A DNA stretch of 36,119 bases from Chryseosolibacter sp035628595 (GTDB lineage: Bacteria > Bacteroidota > Bacteroidia > Cytophagales > Cyclobacteriaceae), in NCBI GenBank assembly GCA_035628595.1, contig DASPJN010000084.1, positions 1 to 36,119 of the forward strand, in the 5' to 3' direction. Made by a program: the position numbers and the translations under genes. This document shows positions 9,742 to 16,886 of this stretch, in pieces. The notes under the pieces are model-generated. The model did not search any database and was not told the DNA's origin. It saw nothing but the letters and a program-made list of their open reading frames with translations. Position 1 is the first letter of the stretch. Every line of letters starts with the position of its first letter.

Positions 9742-9764
9742 AATCGTATTCATAATTCCTGGCA

Positions 9765-9772
9765 CAAAACTA
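9765..9772 (-). promoter_or_regulatory. candidate -7 element TAGTTTTG for the TonB receptor
   Basis: On the minus strand the sequence reads TAGTTTTG, an exact TAnnTTTG match, 24 nt from its G to the A of the ATG at 9741. A TTG lies 11 nt upstream of it, too close for a standard -33 box. The spacing favours ATG 9741 over ATG 9753. Confidence 0.45.
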
Positions 9773-9846
9773 ACTGGGAGCTTCAAGAAAATAGAAAACG
9801 CAACGTTATCAAGCTTTTAAGTTTTAGTGGGAATCCTTAGCGTGAT

Positions 9847-9864
9847 GTAACATTGCGTTAACAA
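9847..9864 (-). promoter_or_regulatory. Pho-box-like direct repeat, copy 2 (receptor-proximal)
   Basis: Read in the sense of the TonB receptor gene, this is TGTTAACGCAATGTTA: two TGTTA half-sites with an 11-bp start-to-start period. The E. coli PhoB box has TGTCA half-sites at the same period. It matches the copy at 9963-9980 at 15 of 16 positions. It lies about 75 bp upstream of the candidate -7 element, which is further than a classical Pho box. The regulator is unknown; any OmpR/PhoB-family protein would fit. Confidence 0.5.
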
Positions 9865-9962
9865 TTATTGACACACAATTCAAGGGTGTACCTCAGCGAA
9901 AAACTAAATACGGCGGAGCTTAACGCGACAACAGGTGAGCCTGCAGTTTGCAATGTAGCAAC

Positions 9963-9980
9963 CTAACATTGCGATAACAT
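9963..9980 (-). promoter_or_regulatory. Pho-box-like direct repeat, copy 1 (receptor-distal)
   Basis: In receptor-sense orientation this reads TGTTATCGCAATGTTA, again two TGTTA half-sites 11 bp apart and in the same orientation as the copy 116 bp closer to the gene. It begins directly behind the terminator of the lipoprotein gene, so it is placed to serve the receptor promoter rather than the gene before it. Confidence 0.5.
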
Positions 9981-10009
9981 AAAAAGAAGAAGACCACCAC
10001 AGGTGGCCT
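9981..10009 (-). terminator. intrinsic terminator of the beta-helix lipoprotein gene
   Basis: A hairpin AGACCACC-ACA-GGTGGCCT (9991-10009, one mismatch) is followed on the minus strand by a CT-rich tract ending in five T (plus-strand A run 9981-9985). It lies 23 nt beyond the lipoprotein stop and separates that transcript from the TonB receptor. Confidence 0.65.
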
Positions 10010-10032
10010 TCAACAAACAACCGTTATAGGAA

Positions 10033-11577
10033 TTATTGAATTAACGATTTCTCTTTTGTCAGTGACCAGTCCCATGTAGATGTTGCAGGGATTCCGTTTG
10101 TTACGGATGATGAAATAATCTTGTCTTCTGCTGCATCCTGGTCTGCGGTTGGTACGTTTGCCTCAGCGCAATTGTCAATGCTTGCTGAGTACACATCTAC
10201 AACATAACCTGTAAAATCAACCTCATCGAATATAAGCAGATCATCTACAAGATTGCTGAAGGCATTGGCTGATCCGGGAGCGCATGCTGTTGCATAGCTT
10301 GCGGCAATCTTAATTTTCTTGCCGGCAGTATATCCTTTGAACATAACATTTTCGATTGTGCCCTGCGCCTTTGATTTAAAATCTCCGAGGCTCGAGGCAT
10401 CTCCTGCCTGTGAAGGATCGCCAACAATAGTTCCGTTTGTTAATGTAAATCTTCCAGTTGCATTTACCGAACCTTCTGGTCCATCAATTTCCAACCCTTC
10501 ATCAGTTGATCCTCCATGAACCACGTAGAACCCGTCGACTGTGCCTGAATACGCCTGATCGATGTCTATTGCGTCATCACCCTGATATGCAATTAGAATG
10601 TTCGTGACGTTAACAGATCCACCGAAAAATTCAACGCCATCATCTTCGTTACCAAAAATCTCAATGTTGCTTATGGTGGTAGCACTTCCTACGCCACCCA
10701 ATGTTAGTCCATTAATTTCACTACCCTCTGCAATGATGGATCCGCCATGACGAATGGAAACATATTGCAACGTCCCTGAATTATCATTGGCGACGTCGCC
10801 ACCATAGAGGCCAAGGGTCTCGCTTGCAGGCACACCTTCAATCTGCGCTTCGGTTGCACCTGAAACAGAAATTGGAGCTTTTCCAAGAATGACAAGTCCC
10901 CCCCACTTGCCTCGGTCCGACGTGGTAAGAGTTGTTCCTGATTTTTGACCGGGCAGAATATTGTCGAACACGGAAGTGAAAATAATTGGCGCGATTTCCG
11001 TTCCTTGTGCATTGATCGTTGCGCCGCGAGCAATCATCAAAGTTGACGCATTTACACCAGTACCTTCCTGGCCTTTAATTAAAGTGCCTGCTTCAATATT
11101 CAGAACGCCTTCATCTTTTAAAATAACCCGACCCTGCAACTCATATATCTTATCTGATGTCCAGTTGTGGGTTCCCTCGAGTTGACCAGTAACAACCACT
11201 GTTTCAAAAGCCGATATGGTGATATTAACTGTTGATGTCTGTGTTTTGTTAGCATTATCAGTTACAACCAGTGTGAGCGTCTCGTCGCCTTCAGTACCTT
11301 CGGAAACATACTCTACAACAATTTCCCCTGTAGAAGCAGAAGCTGCCGGTTCAGAAAAGATTTCCGCAGATCCACCCGTTACTTCAACTGTTGCCGACTT
11401 GTATCCCCCAGGAACAGTTACATCGAATATCAACTCATTCGTTGATTCAATTTTAACACTCTGCGTAGCAGGCGCGACAATTGAAGGTCCCGCCGTTTCA
11501 TCTTCGTCATCGCAAGCCACAAAGCTTGTCGTTAACATAGCTGCAATCGCTAGCATGGATAAGAACTTTTTCATCAT
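10033..11577 (-). CDS. beta-helix lipoprotein paired with the TonB receptor, probably surface exposed
   Basis: A 514-aa protein with an SPII signal peptide: MMKKFLSMLAIAAMLTTSFVA and then C22 as the lipidated Cys. The acidic run DDEDE right after C22 resembles the export signal that sends Bacteroidetes lipoproteins to the cell surface. Residues about 30-125 look like an Ig-like beta domain. About 130-420 is a right-handed parallel beta-helix (GTLIKGQEGTG, STLMIARGATINAQGTEIAPIIFTS, repeated GG/NG turns, ISNIEIFGNEDDGVEFFGG). The last 90 residues are unassigned. No catalytic residues are recognisable. Such proteins often sit next to TonB receptors, so a surface binding or capture role is inferred. 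A second ATG lies one codon after the first. The gene is monocistronic, ending in its own terminator. Confidence 0.8.
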   Translation of the reverse strand: MMKKFLSMLAIAAMLTTSFVACDDEDETAGPSIVAPATQSVKIESTNELIFDVTVPGGYKSATVEVTGGSAEIFSEPAASASTGEIVVEYVSEGTEGDETLTLVVTDNANKTQTSTVNITISAFETVVVTGQLEGTHNWTSDKIYELQGRVILKDEGVLNIEAGTLIKGQEGTGVNASTLMIARGATINAQGTEIAPIIFTSVFDNILPGQKSGTTLTTSDRGKWGGLVILGKAPISVSGATEAQIEGVPASETLGLYGGDVANDNSGTLQYVSIRHGGSIIAEGSEINGLTLGGVGSATTISNIEIFGNEDDGVEFFGGSVNVTNILIAYQGDDAIDIDQAYSGTVDGFYVVHGGSTDEGLEIDGPEGSVNATGRFTLTNGTIVGDPSQAGDASSLGDFKSKAQGTIENVMFKGYTAGKKIKIAASYATACAPGSANAFSNLVDDLLIFDEVDFTGYVVDVYSASIDNCAEANVPTADQDAAEDKIISSSVTNGIPATSTWDWSLTKEKSLIQ

Positions 11578-11609
11578 TTAATTTATTTGTTGATCATTAT
11601 TTTCTGACC

Positions 11610-11696
11610 CAAAGGTGAGATCATAATGTTACACGATGCTCTCGCCGCATTTACCAATTTGTTAAGGAACAGCGATAGAAGATTACGGAAATGTTA
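11610..11696 (-). promoter_or_regulatory. upstream region of the lipoprotein gene: weak -7 and TGTTA half-sites
   Basis: In the 268-bp gap between the lipoprotein and moxR-like genes, the minus strand has CACCTTTG (11610-11617), one base from TAnnTTTG and 33 nt before the first ATG. Three TGTTA half-sites lie on the plus strand (11627-11631, 11660-11664, 11692-11696). The last sits in GATTACGGAAATGTTA, 11 of 16 matches to the receptor operators. Their orientation relative to the gene is opposite to that at the receptor, so this is weak support for co-regulation. I see nothing else in 11697-11845. Confidence 0.25.
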
Positions 11697-11845
11697 TGCG
11701 CAGAGAAAAACACGAGGAGTGTTCATTCATGAGAAATAGATGAACAAGTAAAAACAAACTCCGCTGCTAATTGTTCGCGTGAATAAACCACTCCAAATGA
11801 ATGGTCAAAAAAAATTAGGGTGAACAACCCGAGCTTAAATCTTGG

Positions 11846-12832
11846 CTATTTATTGATCGGCACTTTGCTAAGAATAGCTTTGATGATGTCAGCGGTCCTG
11901 ACGTTGTCAGCTTCCGCTTCGTAGTTGAGCAGGATCCGGTGATTCATCACATCCAGGGCAACTTCTTTAATGTCTTCTGGCAACACATAATCGCGACCGT
12001 CCATATACGCGAGCGCTTTGCATGACAGATTCAGATTGATACTCGCGCGCGGTGATGCACCAAATTGGATGTATTGCGCGAGGTCATTCAATTTATATTC
12101 AAGTGGCTTGCGAGTCGCATACACCAACTCGATTATATAACGCTCAAGCGATTCGGAAATCTTTACTTTGTTTACTTGATCACGGATATCGAAAATCTCT
12201 TCTTTTGTGAGAACAGTATTAACCGTGTAATCAAAACGCATGTTTGAAATTCTTCTCATCACTTCCATCTCCTGCTCTTTCGTCGGATAGTTCACGAAAA
12301 CTTTCATCATGAAACGGTCGACCTGCGCTTCCGGTAGTGGATACGTTCCTTCCTGGTCAACGGGGTTTTGTGTTGCCATCACGAGGAATGGGCGATCAAG
12401 CGTGAAAGTTGTTTCGCCGATGGTAACAGTTTTTTCCTGCATTGCTTCAAGTAGCGCCGACTGTACCTTTGCAGGTGAGCGGTTAATCTCATCTGCAAGA
12501 ATTATGTTGGCGAAGATCGGCCCTTTCTTTACTTCAAATTTTCCATCCTTTTGGTTATAGATCATCGTGCCGACGAGGTCGGCTGGCAATAGATCGGGTG
12601 TAAACTGAATGCGTTGAAAATCAAGATGAAGAACGCGTGCCAGTGTGCTAATCGTAAGTGTCTTCGCGAGTCCCGGCACGCCTTCGAGCAGGATATGTCC
12701 ATTAGTAAATAGGCCAATCAAAAGCCGGTTCACCATATACTCCTGCCCCACCACAACCTTTCCAACTTCGGTTACAACCTGCTTTATTTTGTGCTTATGT
12801 TCCTGGTGTTTTTCAACAATAACAGATTCCAT
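11846..12832 (-). CDS. MoxR-family AAA+ ATPase
   Basis: A 328-aa MoxR-type ATPase with an unusual Walker A GVPGLAKT (51-58), standard for the family, and Walker B ILADEINRSP (111-120). Further motifs are ALLEAMQEKTVTIG, sensor-1 FLVMATQNPVDQEGTYPLPEAQVDRF, and a C-terminal lid domain (SPRASINLNLSCKALA). MoxR proteins act as chaperones that load metal or assemble partners carrying VWA domains. In Bacteroidetes they are usually followed by DUF58 and VWA (Bat) genes. Here no such gene follows: the next gene on this strand is the beta-helix lipoprotein, 268 bp away. The window's only VWA protein is encoded at 3131-5218. Start is the ATG at 12832, 22 nt from a -7 match. Confidence 0.95.
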   Translation of the reverse strand: MESVIVEKHQEHKHKIKQVVTEVGKVVVGQEYMVNRLLIGLFTNGHILLEGVPGLAKTLTISTLARVLHLDFQRIQFTPDLLPADLVGTMIYNQKDGKFEVKKGPIFANIILADEINRSPAKVQSALLEAMQEKTVTIGETTFTLDRPFLVMATQNPVDQEGTYPLPEAQVDRFMMKVFVNYPTKEQEMEVMRRISNMRFDYTVNTVLTKEEIFDIRDQVNKVKISESLERYIIELVYATRKPLEYKLNDLAQYIQFGASPRASINLNLSCKALAYMDGRDYVLPEDIKEVALDVMNHRILLNYEAEADNVRTADIIKAILSKVPINK

Positions 12833-12853
12833 ATTTCATTTAGTAAACCCGGC

Positions 12854-12861
12854 CAAAAATA
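12854..12861 (-). promoter_or_regulatory. candidate -7 element TATTTTTG for the MoxR gene
   Basis: The minus strand carries an exact TAnnTTTG match with 22 nt between its last G and the A of ATG 12832. The TTG expected near -33 is not evident. Confidence 0.45.
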
Positions 12862-12927
12862 ACGTAATTATCGACATTTGCATTTAAAAAATGTGATAGA
12901 ACGTTATTGGACAATATTAAAGGCGCA

Positions 12928-13611
12928 ATGAGCAGAAGATTTGTCATGGGCGACATTCATGGAGCATACAGAGCGCTGGTACAATGTCTCGAACGTTCTG
13001 ATTTCGACAACCAGCATGACATGCTTATTTTTCTCGGGGATGCGGCCGATGGGTGGCCCGAAACCAAAGAAGTAATTGACAAATTGCTCTCGATAAAAAA
13101 CCTGATCTATATTTTCGGCAACCATGACTTCTGGACGCTTGAGTGGATGCAGACAGGAGTTGCGGATGAGGTGTGGCTGAATCAAGGAGGAAAAGCAACA
13201 GTTGAGAGTTACCAAAGTGGAGTTCCCGAAAGCCACATCGAAGTGCTCAACAAATCTTTTCTATATCATAAGCTCGGAGCAAAACTTTTTGTGCATGCAG
13301 GCTTTATTACTGATCAGCCAATTGAAGGACAAACGATGTCAACGCTGTTGTGGGATCGTTCACTTGCCAAGCGAGCACTGCTAAACTATTATAGCAACGT
13401 TCAGGAAAAGCTTACTACATTCGATGAGGTTTATCTCGGGCACACACCTGTTGGTATTGCTCCATTTCTTTCGGGCGATATCTGGTTGATGGACACTGGC
13501 GCCGGATGGACAGGCTGTTTGTCGATGATGGATATCGACACAAAAGAAATTTTTCAAAGTGATTCCGTTCCATCATTATACCCGGGAATCGTCGGTCGAA
13601 GTAGAAAGTAA
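12928..13611 (+). CDS. calcineurin-like serine/threonine protein phosphatase family protein
   Basis: A 227-aa metallophosphoesterase when started at ATG 12928; an in-frame TTG at 12907 would add seven residues, and the ATG puts the first motif at the usual place. The PPP-type metal ligands are all visible: GDIHG (8-12), GDAADG (37-42, the GDxxDRG site with a relaxed end), GNHD (64-67), H123 in FVHAGF, and H172 in GHTP. This matches bacterial PrpA/ApaH-like enzymes of about 220-250 residues. It could be a protein phosphatase or a dinucleotide hydrolase; the motifs do not separate these. It is divergent from moxR and convergent with the exonuclease gene, with only 2 nt between the stops. Confidence 0.88.
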   Translation: MSRRFVMGDIHGAYRALVQCLERSDFDNQHDMLIFLGDAADGWPETKEVIDKLLSIKNLIYIFGNHDFWTLEWMQTGVADEVWLNQGGKATVESYQSGVPESHIEVLNKSFLYHKLGAKLFVHAGFITDQPIEGQTMSTLLWDRSLAKRALLNYYSNVQEKLTTFDEVYLGHTPVGIAPFLSGDIWLMDTGAGWTGCLSMMDIDTKEIFQSDSVPSLYPGIVGRSRK

Positions 13612-13613
13612 AA

Positions 13614-14984
13614 TTAGAATATTACAACCTGCGATCCGCGCGGATTCATCAGGTACGAATTGATCAGATTCTGAACGGTTGGCGTTTCAATACTTCTTCT
13701 CACGAAATTCCGCGCCGACTCCAGATCTGAAATCCCGGCCTGTCTGTCGAAAAATCCGAAACCAAAATAAGACCCATCCTCCACGAGCACGAGCGACTGC
13801 TCATCGAGACGCCTTCCCTTACCGATGATAGCAACGGTCTGACCTTCGCCCCTGAATGATTGAATTGCTTTTTCTGTTTTGCTGTTGTATCCGCTTTCCG
13901 ATTCAAGACACATACACGCGCCTTTGCATTCACCGCTCTGATAATCGAAGCATAGCCCCTTCGTTACCTGCAGCCCGCTTAGCTTCGGACATAGATCAAA
14001 TTCACGGACCTTGGCCCAGAGAAAATTCCACGCATCACCCTTTGAAGTAAATCGGATTAGCGGTCGCGAGCCACGTGTTACAGCATTGACTGAAAACCTG
14101 ATATATCCATTGCGGTCTTCATAGTCATAGATCCCCCACTCCTCCGACTTAAATTTCTGCGCCTGATTATATTTCGGCCAAAGTCTTCTTATTTCCTGCG
14201 ATTCAAGAATAAGCGCAATCAATTCGCTTCCGGTAAGCTCATAGCTGATATGGTGAATCTCATTGCGGATTTTTGATCTACTCCATTCACGTGCTTCACC
14301 TGTAAAATGTCCCGTTATACGTTTCTTGATGTTAACAGCTTTCCCAACGTAAATGACTGCGCCATGTGCATTATGGAAATAATAAACACCACACTGAACG
14401 GGTAGCTTGTCATAAACTTCTTTCGGAAGATTTGGCGGAAGAATGGTCTCACCTGAGTTCTTCTTCAACGTTTTCAGAATGTAGCTTTCGCGATCGCGTT
14501 GCAGCAGCTCGTCAAAAACTTTTACTGTCGCTTCGGCATCGCCTCCTGCACGGTGTCGGTTTTTTATCTCGATGCCTAAGCTCTCTGCAAGACTTCCCAG
14601 ACTATAAGAACGCAATCCCGGGATAATTTTGCGACTCAATCGTACTGTGCAAAGTTTCTTGGCGTTCCATGCTATTCCAACCTGCTCAAGTTCTTTTCGA
14701 AGGAACGAGTAATCAAAATGTGCGTTGTGGGCTACGAAGATTTTACCATCAAGCCATTGGTGAATTTCTTTTGCCACACGTTCGAATGAAGGCGCCAGGC
14801 TCACCATCTCGCTCGTAATGCCGGTTAATCCAGTGATGTAGTAAGGAATATTTCTGCCGGGATTGATCAGCGTATGATATGAGTCTGTGATGCTGATCCC
14901 ATCGTGATGATAAATTGCGATTTCCGTAATGCGGTGATTTTCTGCATAACCGCCAGTCGTCTCAATATCCACAATCGCATACAT
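13614..14984 (-). CDS. DEDDh 3'-5' exonuclease fused to a UvrC-type GIY-YIG nuclease domain
   Basis: A 456-aa fusion when started at ATG 14984 (MYAIVDIETTGG). An in-frame TTG three codons upstream is less likely. Residues 1-170 are a DnaQ-like exonuclease with D6, E8, D91 (NAHFDYSFL), H144 and D149 (HRAGGDAEAT), the complete DEDDh set. Residues about 195-285 are a GIY-YIG nuclease (GVYYFHNAHGAVIYVGKAVNIKKRI, shown in part: G199 to R222, with the ELIALILESQEI helix). A Cys-rich segment follows (CFDYQSGECKGAC), like the Cys cluster behind the UvrC N-terminal domain. The UvrC RNase H-like and helix-hairpin-helix parts are absent. The architecture is known in several phyla (mycobacterial DnaQ-UvrC-N proteins) and resembles E. 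coli Cho with an added exonuclease. A repair role is inferred. Confidence 0.92.
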   Translation of the reverse strand: MYAIVDIETTGGYAENHRITEIAIYHHDGISITDSYHTLINPGRNIPYYITGLTGITSEMVSLAPSFERVAKEIHQWLDGKIFVAHNAHFDYSFLRKELEQVGIAWNAKKLCTVRLSRKIIPGLRSYSLGSLAESLGIEIKNRHRAGGDAEATVKVFDELLQRDRESYILKTLKKNSGETILPPNLPKEVYDKLPVQCGVYYFHNAHGAVIYVGKAVNIKKRITGHFTGEAREWSRSKIRNEIHHISYELTGSELIALILESQEIRRLWPKYNQAQKFKSEEWGIYDYEDRNGYIRFSVNAVTRGSRPLIRFTSKGDAWNFLWAKVREFDLCPKLSGLQVTKGLCFDYQSGECKGACMCLESESGYNSKTEKAIQSFRGEGQTVAIIGKGRRLDEQSLVLVEDGSYFGFGFFDRQAGISDLESARNFVRRSIETPTVQNLINSYLMNPRGSQVVIF

Positions 14985-15052
14985 GGATGCCAAGTTAAAA
15001 TTTGCGGTGTTGACTTAAAAGCAGATATTAACACAAATTTTTTCTGAAGAGA

Positions 15053-15409
15053 ATGAATTTCGTTATTCGCTTTCTGCTCAACGGATTGGCGGTTTTTCTG
15101 ACAGCCTACCTTTTGCCCGGCGTCGATATTGACGGATATGGCACGGCACTGATCGTCGCATTGTTACTTTCAATTGCAAACGCTGTAGTAAAACCGGTGC
15201 TGATCTTACTCACAATTCCAATCACAATTGTAACCCTGGGGTTATTTCTACTGGTAATAAACGCCTTGATCGTGCTAATGGTCGACTATTTCGTCACCGA
15301 TTTTGTTGTGAACGGATTTTGGTGGGCGCTCGCCACCAGTCTAATCCTCTCAATTTTCAACAGTTTGTTTGACGATCTGTCGAAAGACAGAAAGGGTTCA
15401 TCCCGTTAG
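15053..15409 (+). CDS. phage holin family / YvlD-like membrane protein
   Basis: A 118-aa integral membrane protein with four hydrophobic helices, roughly 4-22, 28-47, 50-77 and 86-106. It has the family features NxxxKPxLxxLTxPxTxxTLGLF (here NAVVKPVLILLTIPI and TLGLF) and a short charged tail. It belongs to the Pfam Phage_holin_4_2 family typified by YvlD; despite the family name it is a normal chromosomal gene in many bacteria and there is no phage context here. Function is not established. Its stop shares a TTAG with the stop of the convergent lipoprotein gene. Confidence 0.88.
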   Translation: MNFVIRFLLNGLAVFLTAYLLPGVDIDGYGTALIVALLLSIANAVVKPVLILLTIPITIVTLGLFLLVINALIVLMVDYFVTDFVVNGFWWALATSLILSIFNSLFDDLSKDRKGSSR

Positions 15410-15783
15410 TCCTGCGTTGGAAGCGGAATTTCCTCGATGCAGGTAACAGTCACCGTCTGTCCCACCATGCAAATACTTGGGCCGGAAACCACCTCATAAT
15501 CTATCATCACTTTTTTCCCATCCACAATTTCAAAATTGGCGAGCGCATCCAATGACTGAATTTCGGGAACTACATCCCCGTTCGCATAGTATGACGAGAA
15601 GCACCCATATAACCTAACCACTGGCTCCAACTTTGTCCCGTCCTCTAATTCAAGGACCCACCGGCATCCATCAAAACCGGTTAAATCCCGAATTGTTGCA
15701 GGCGTGGAGCATCCTTCAGGTTTCATTTCATCATTACATCCTGCAAATGCAATTAGTGCGAATAAGTATATTAATCGACGCAT
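15406..15783 (-). CDS. small Cys-rich lipoprotein of unknown function
   Basis: A 125-aa protein with an SPII signal peptide (MRRLIYLFALIAFAG, lipidated C16, followed by NDE). The mature part has five further cysteines (C25, C40, C61, C105, C115), an odd number for paired disulfides, and a conserved-looking patch LTGFDGCRWVLELEDGTKLEP. It is probably anchored in the outer membrane. I do not recognise a named domain. It is convergent with the YvlD-like gene, 4-nt overlap, and divergent from the HEAT-like gene. Confidence 0.75.
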   Translation of the reverse strand: MRRLIYLFALIAFAGCNDEMKPEGCSTPATIRDLTGFDGCRWVLELEDGTKLEPVVRLYGCFSSYYANGDVVPEIQSLDALANFEIVDGKKVMIDYEVVSGPSICMVGQTVTVTCIEEIPLPTQD

Positions 15784-15801
15784 AAGTTTTTGGTTTGCAT
15801 G

Positions 15802-15856
15802 TTAGACACGCAGATAGGTCGTCGGGTTGGAATCCTGGATTCATGTCTAATCTGCG
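15802..15856. repeat. nested and interleaved inverted repeats between divergent genes
   Basis: TTAGACA (15802-15808) pairs with TGTCTAA (15844-15850). Inside it GAATCC (15830-15835) pairs with GGATTC (15837-15842). CGCAGAT (15809-15815), in the internal loop, can pair with ATCTGCG (15850-15856) just outside. The first and third pairings are interleaved, so the RNA could form a pseudoknot or switch between two folds. The element sits in the 129-bp gap between the Cys-rich lipoprotein and the HEAT-like gene. Confidence 0.4.
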
Positions 15857-15912
15857 ATTTTGCGATCTGCATTATTTTCAGGAATTTTGATGCCTGACTA
15901 AACCTCTCTGCC

Positions 15913-16848
15913 ATGCTCCGTCGAAATATTCGCGCGTTTGTATTTACTTTCCTAGTATCTATTTTTCCATTTGCAGCGTTCTCCCAATCGTCCATCAAAG
16001 ATTTAGATCGTTTTATGACTGCGGTCAAAAATAATACTGCGACAAATGCTCCGATCTCGATTCTCAGTGATACAAAAAATGAAACGCAACTATTAACCAG
16101 GTTGGCACAATGGTCAACCGATTCTATACCGCAAGTCCGACAGAAAGCATTTTATTTTATTCGCAGAATTGGAGAAGCAACGAATGAAATCGAGACAAAA
16201 CGAATAGCAATCGGTCTTTTGCTCACCGGACTTCGAGACAAAGATTCCGGCATCATTGGTAGCGTCATCGCTGCGCTCACGCATTATGATCGATCTCTTT
16301 TCACAAAGGCAAACAAAGACACACTTTCCAACTACGTTCAACGCGCAACACCTCACTTGCCGGCGTTGATGATGCTTGCGGGATATATTGACATCACTGA
16401 TACGAAGCAAAAACTTAAACAGATAACACGATCGAAAACAGCGTTTAAAAACCGATGGGCAGCACACCTTGCGCTCGCGCGAATGTCAGATAATGCGTCA
16501 ATACAATTTATTCTGGATAAGTTGAAGAACGCCGAATATAACGACGCACTTGTCTACGATGTCGTACCCGATTTAATTTACACCCGTAACCCGGAAATAT
16601 TCAGGACACTTGAGGCAGTTATCCGACATGACGATCCGACATGTGAGTCCGCTAACCCGGACTCGAACAAAAAAATATTGTGCGGATATCGTGTGATGGA
16701 AGCGATTGCACCCGTCATCAAAAACTTTCCTATCAGCAGCGACGGCGACGGCAATCTGAATGTCAGCAGCTATGAAGAAGCACTTCTACAAACACGCACA
16801 TGGCTGAAGGACAATCCAAACTACGTTATCACCAATAATTTTTACTAG
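15913..16848 (+). CDS. exported HEAT-repeat-like protein
   Basis: A 311-aa protein with a signal peptide (MLRRNIRAFVFTFLVSIFPFAAFS, cut before QSSIK) and an all-helical mature part. It contains several HEAT-like units, for example SIPQVRQKAFYFIRRIGE, DKDSGIIGSVIAALTHY, NRWAAHLALARMSDNAS and NDALVYDVVPDLIYTRNP. No enzyme motif is evident. A periplasmic protein-binding role would be a guess. It lies 38 nt upstream of xseA on the same strand and could share its transcript. Confidence 0.75.
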   Translation: MLRRNIRAFVFTFLVSIFPFAAFSQSSIKDLDRFMTAVKNNTATNAPISILSDTKNETQLLTRLAQWSTDSIPQVRQKAFYFIRRIGEATNEIETKRIAIGLLLTGLRDKDSGIIGSVIAALTHYDRSLFTKANKDTLSNYVQRATPHLPALMMLAGYIDITDTKQKLKQITRSKTAFKNRWAAHLALARMSDNASIQFILDKLKNAEYNDALVYDVVPDLIYTRNPEIFRTLEAVIRHDDPTCESANPDSNKKILCGYRVMEAIAPVIKNFPISSDGDGNLNVSSYEEALLQTRTWLKDNPNYVITNNFY

Positions 16849-16886
16849 TTGATTTAACAATTTCTATCTTGCTGGAGAAGATCAGC

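Noticed and set aside
15053..15409. Phage holin annotation as a hint of a prophage
   Set aside because: The family is mostly chromosomal YvlD-like proteins. No other phage gene, integrase or attachment site is visible.
15771..16028. 85-codon minus-strand frame across the start of the HEAT-like gene
   Set aside because: It lies antisense to a protein with a clear signal peptide and has no plausible protein character of its own.
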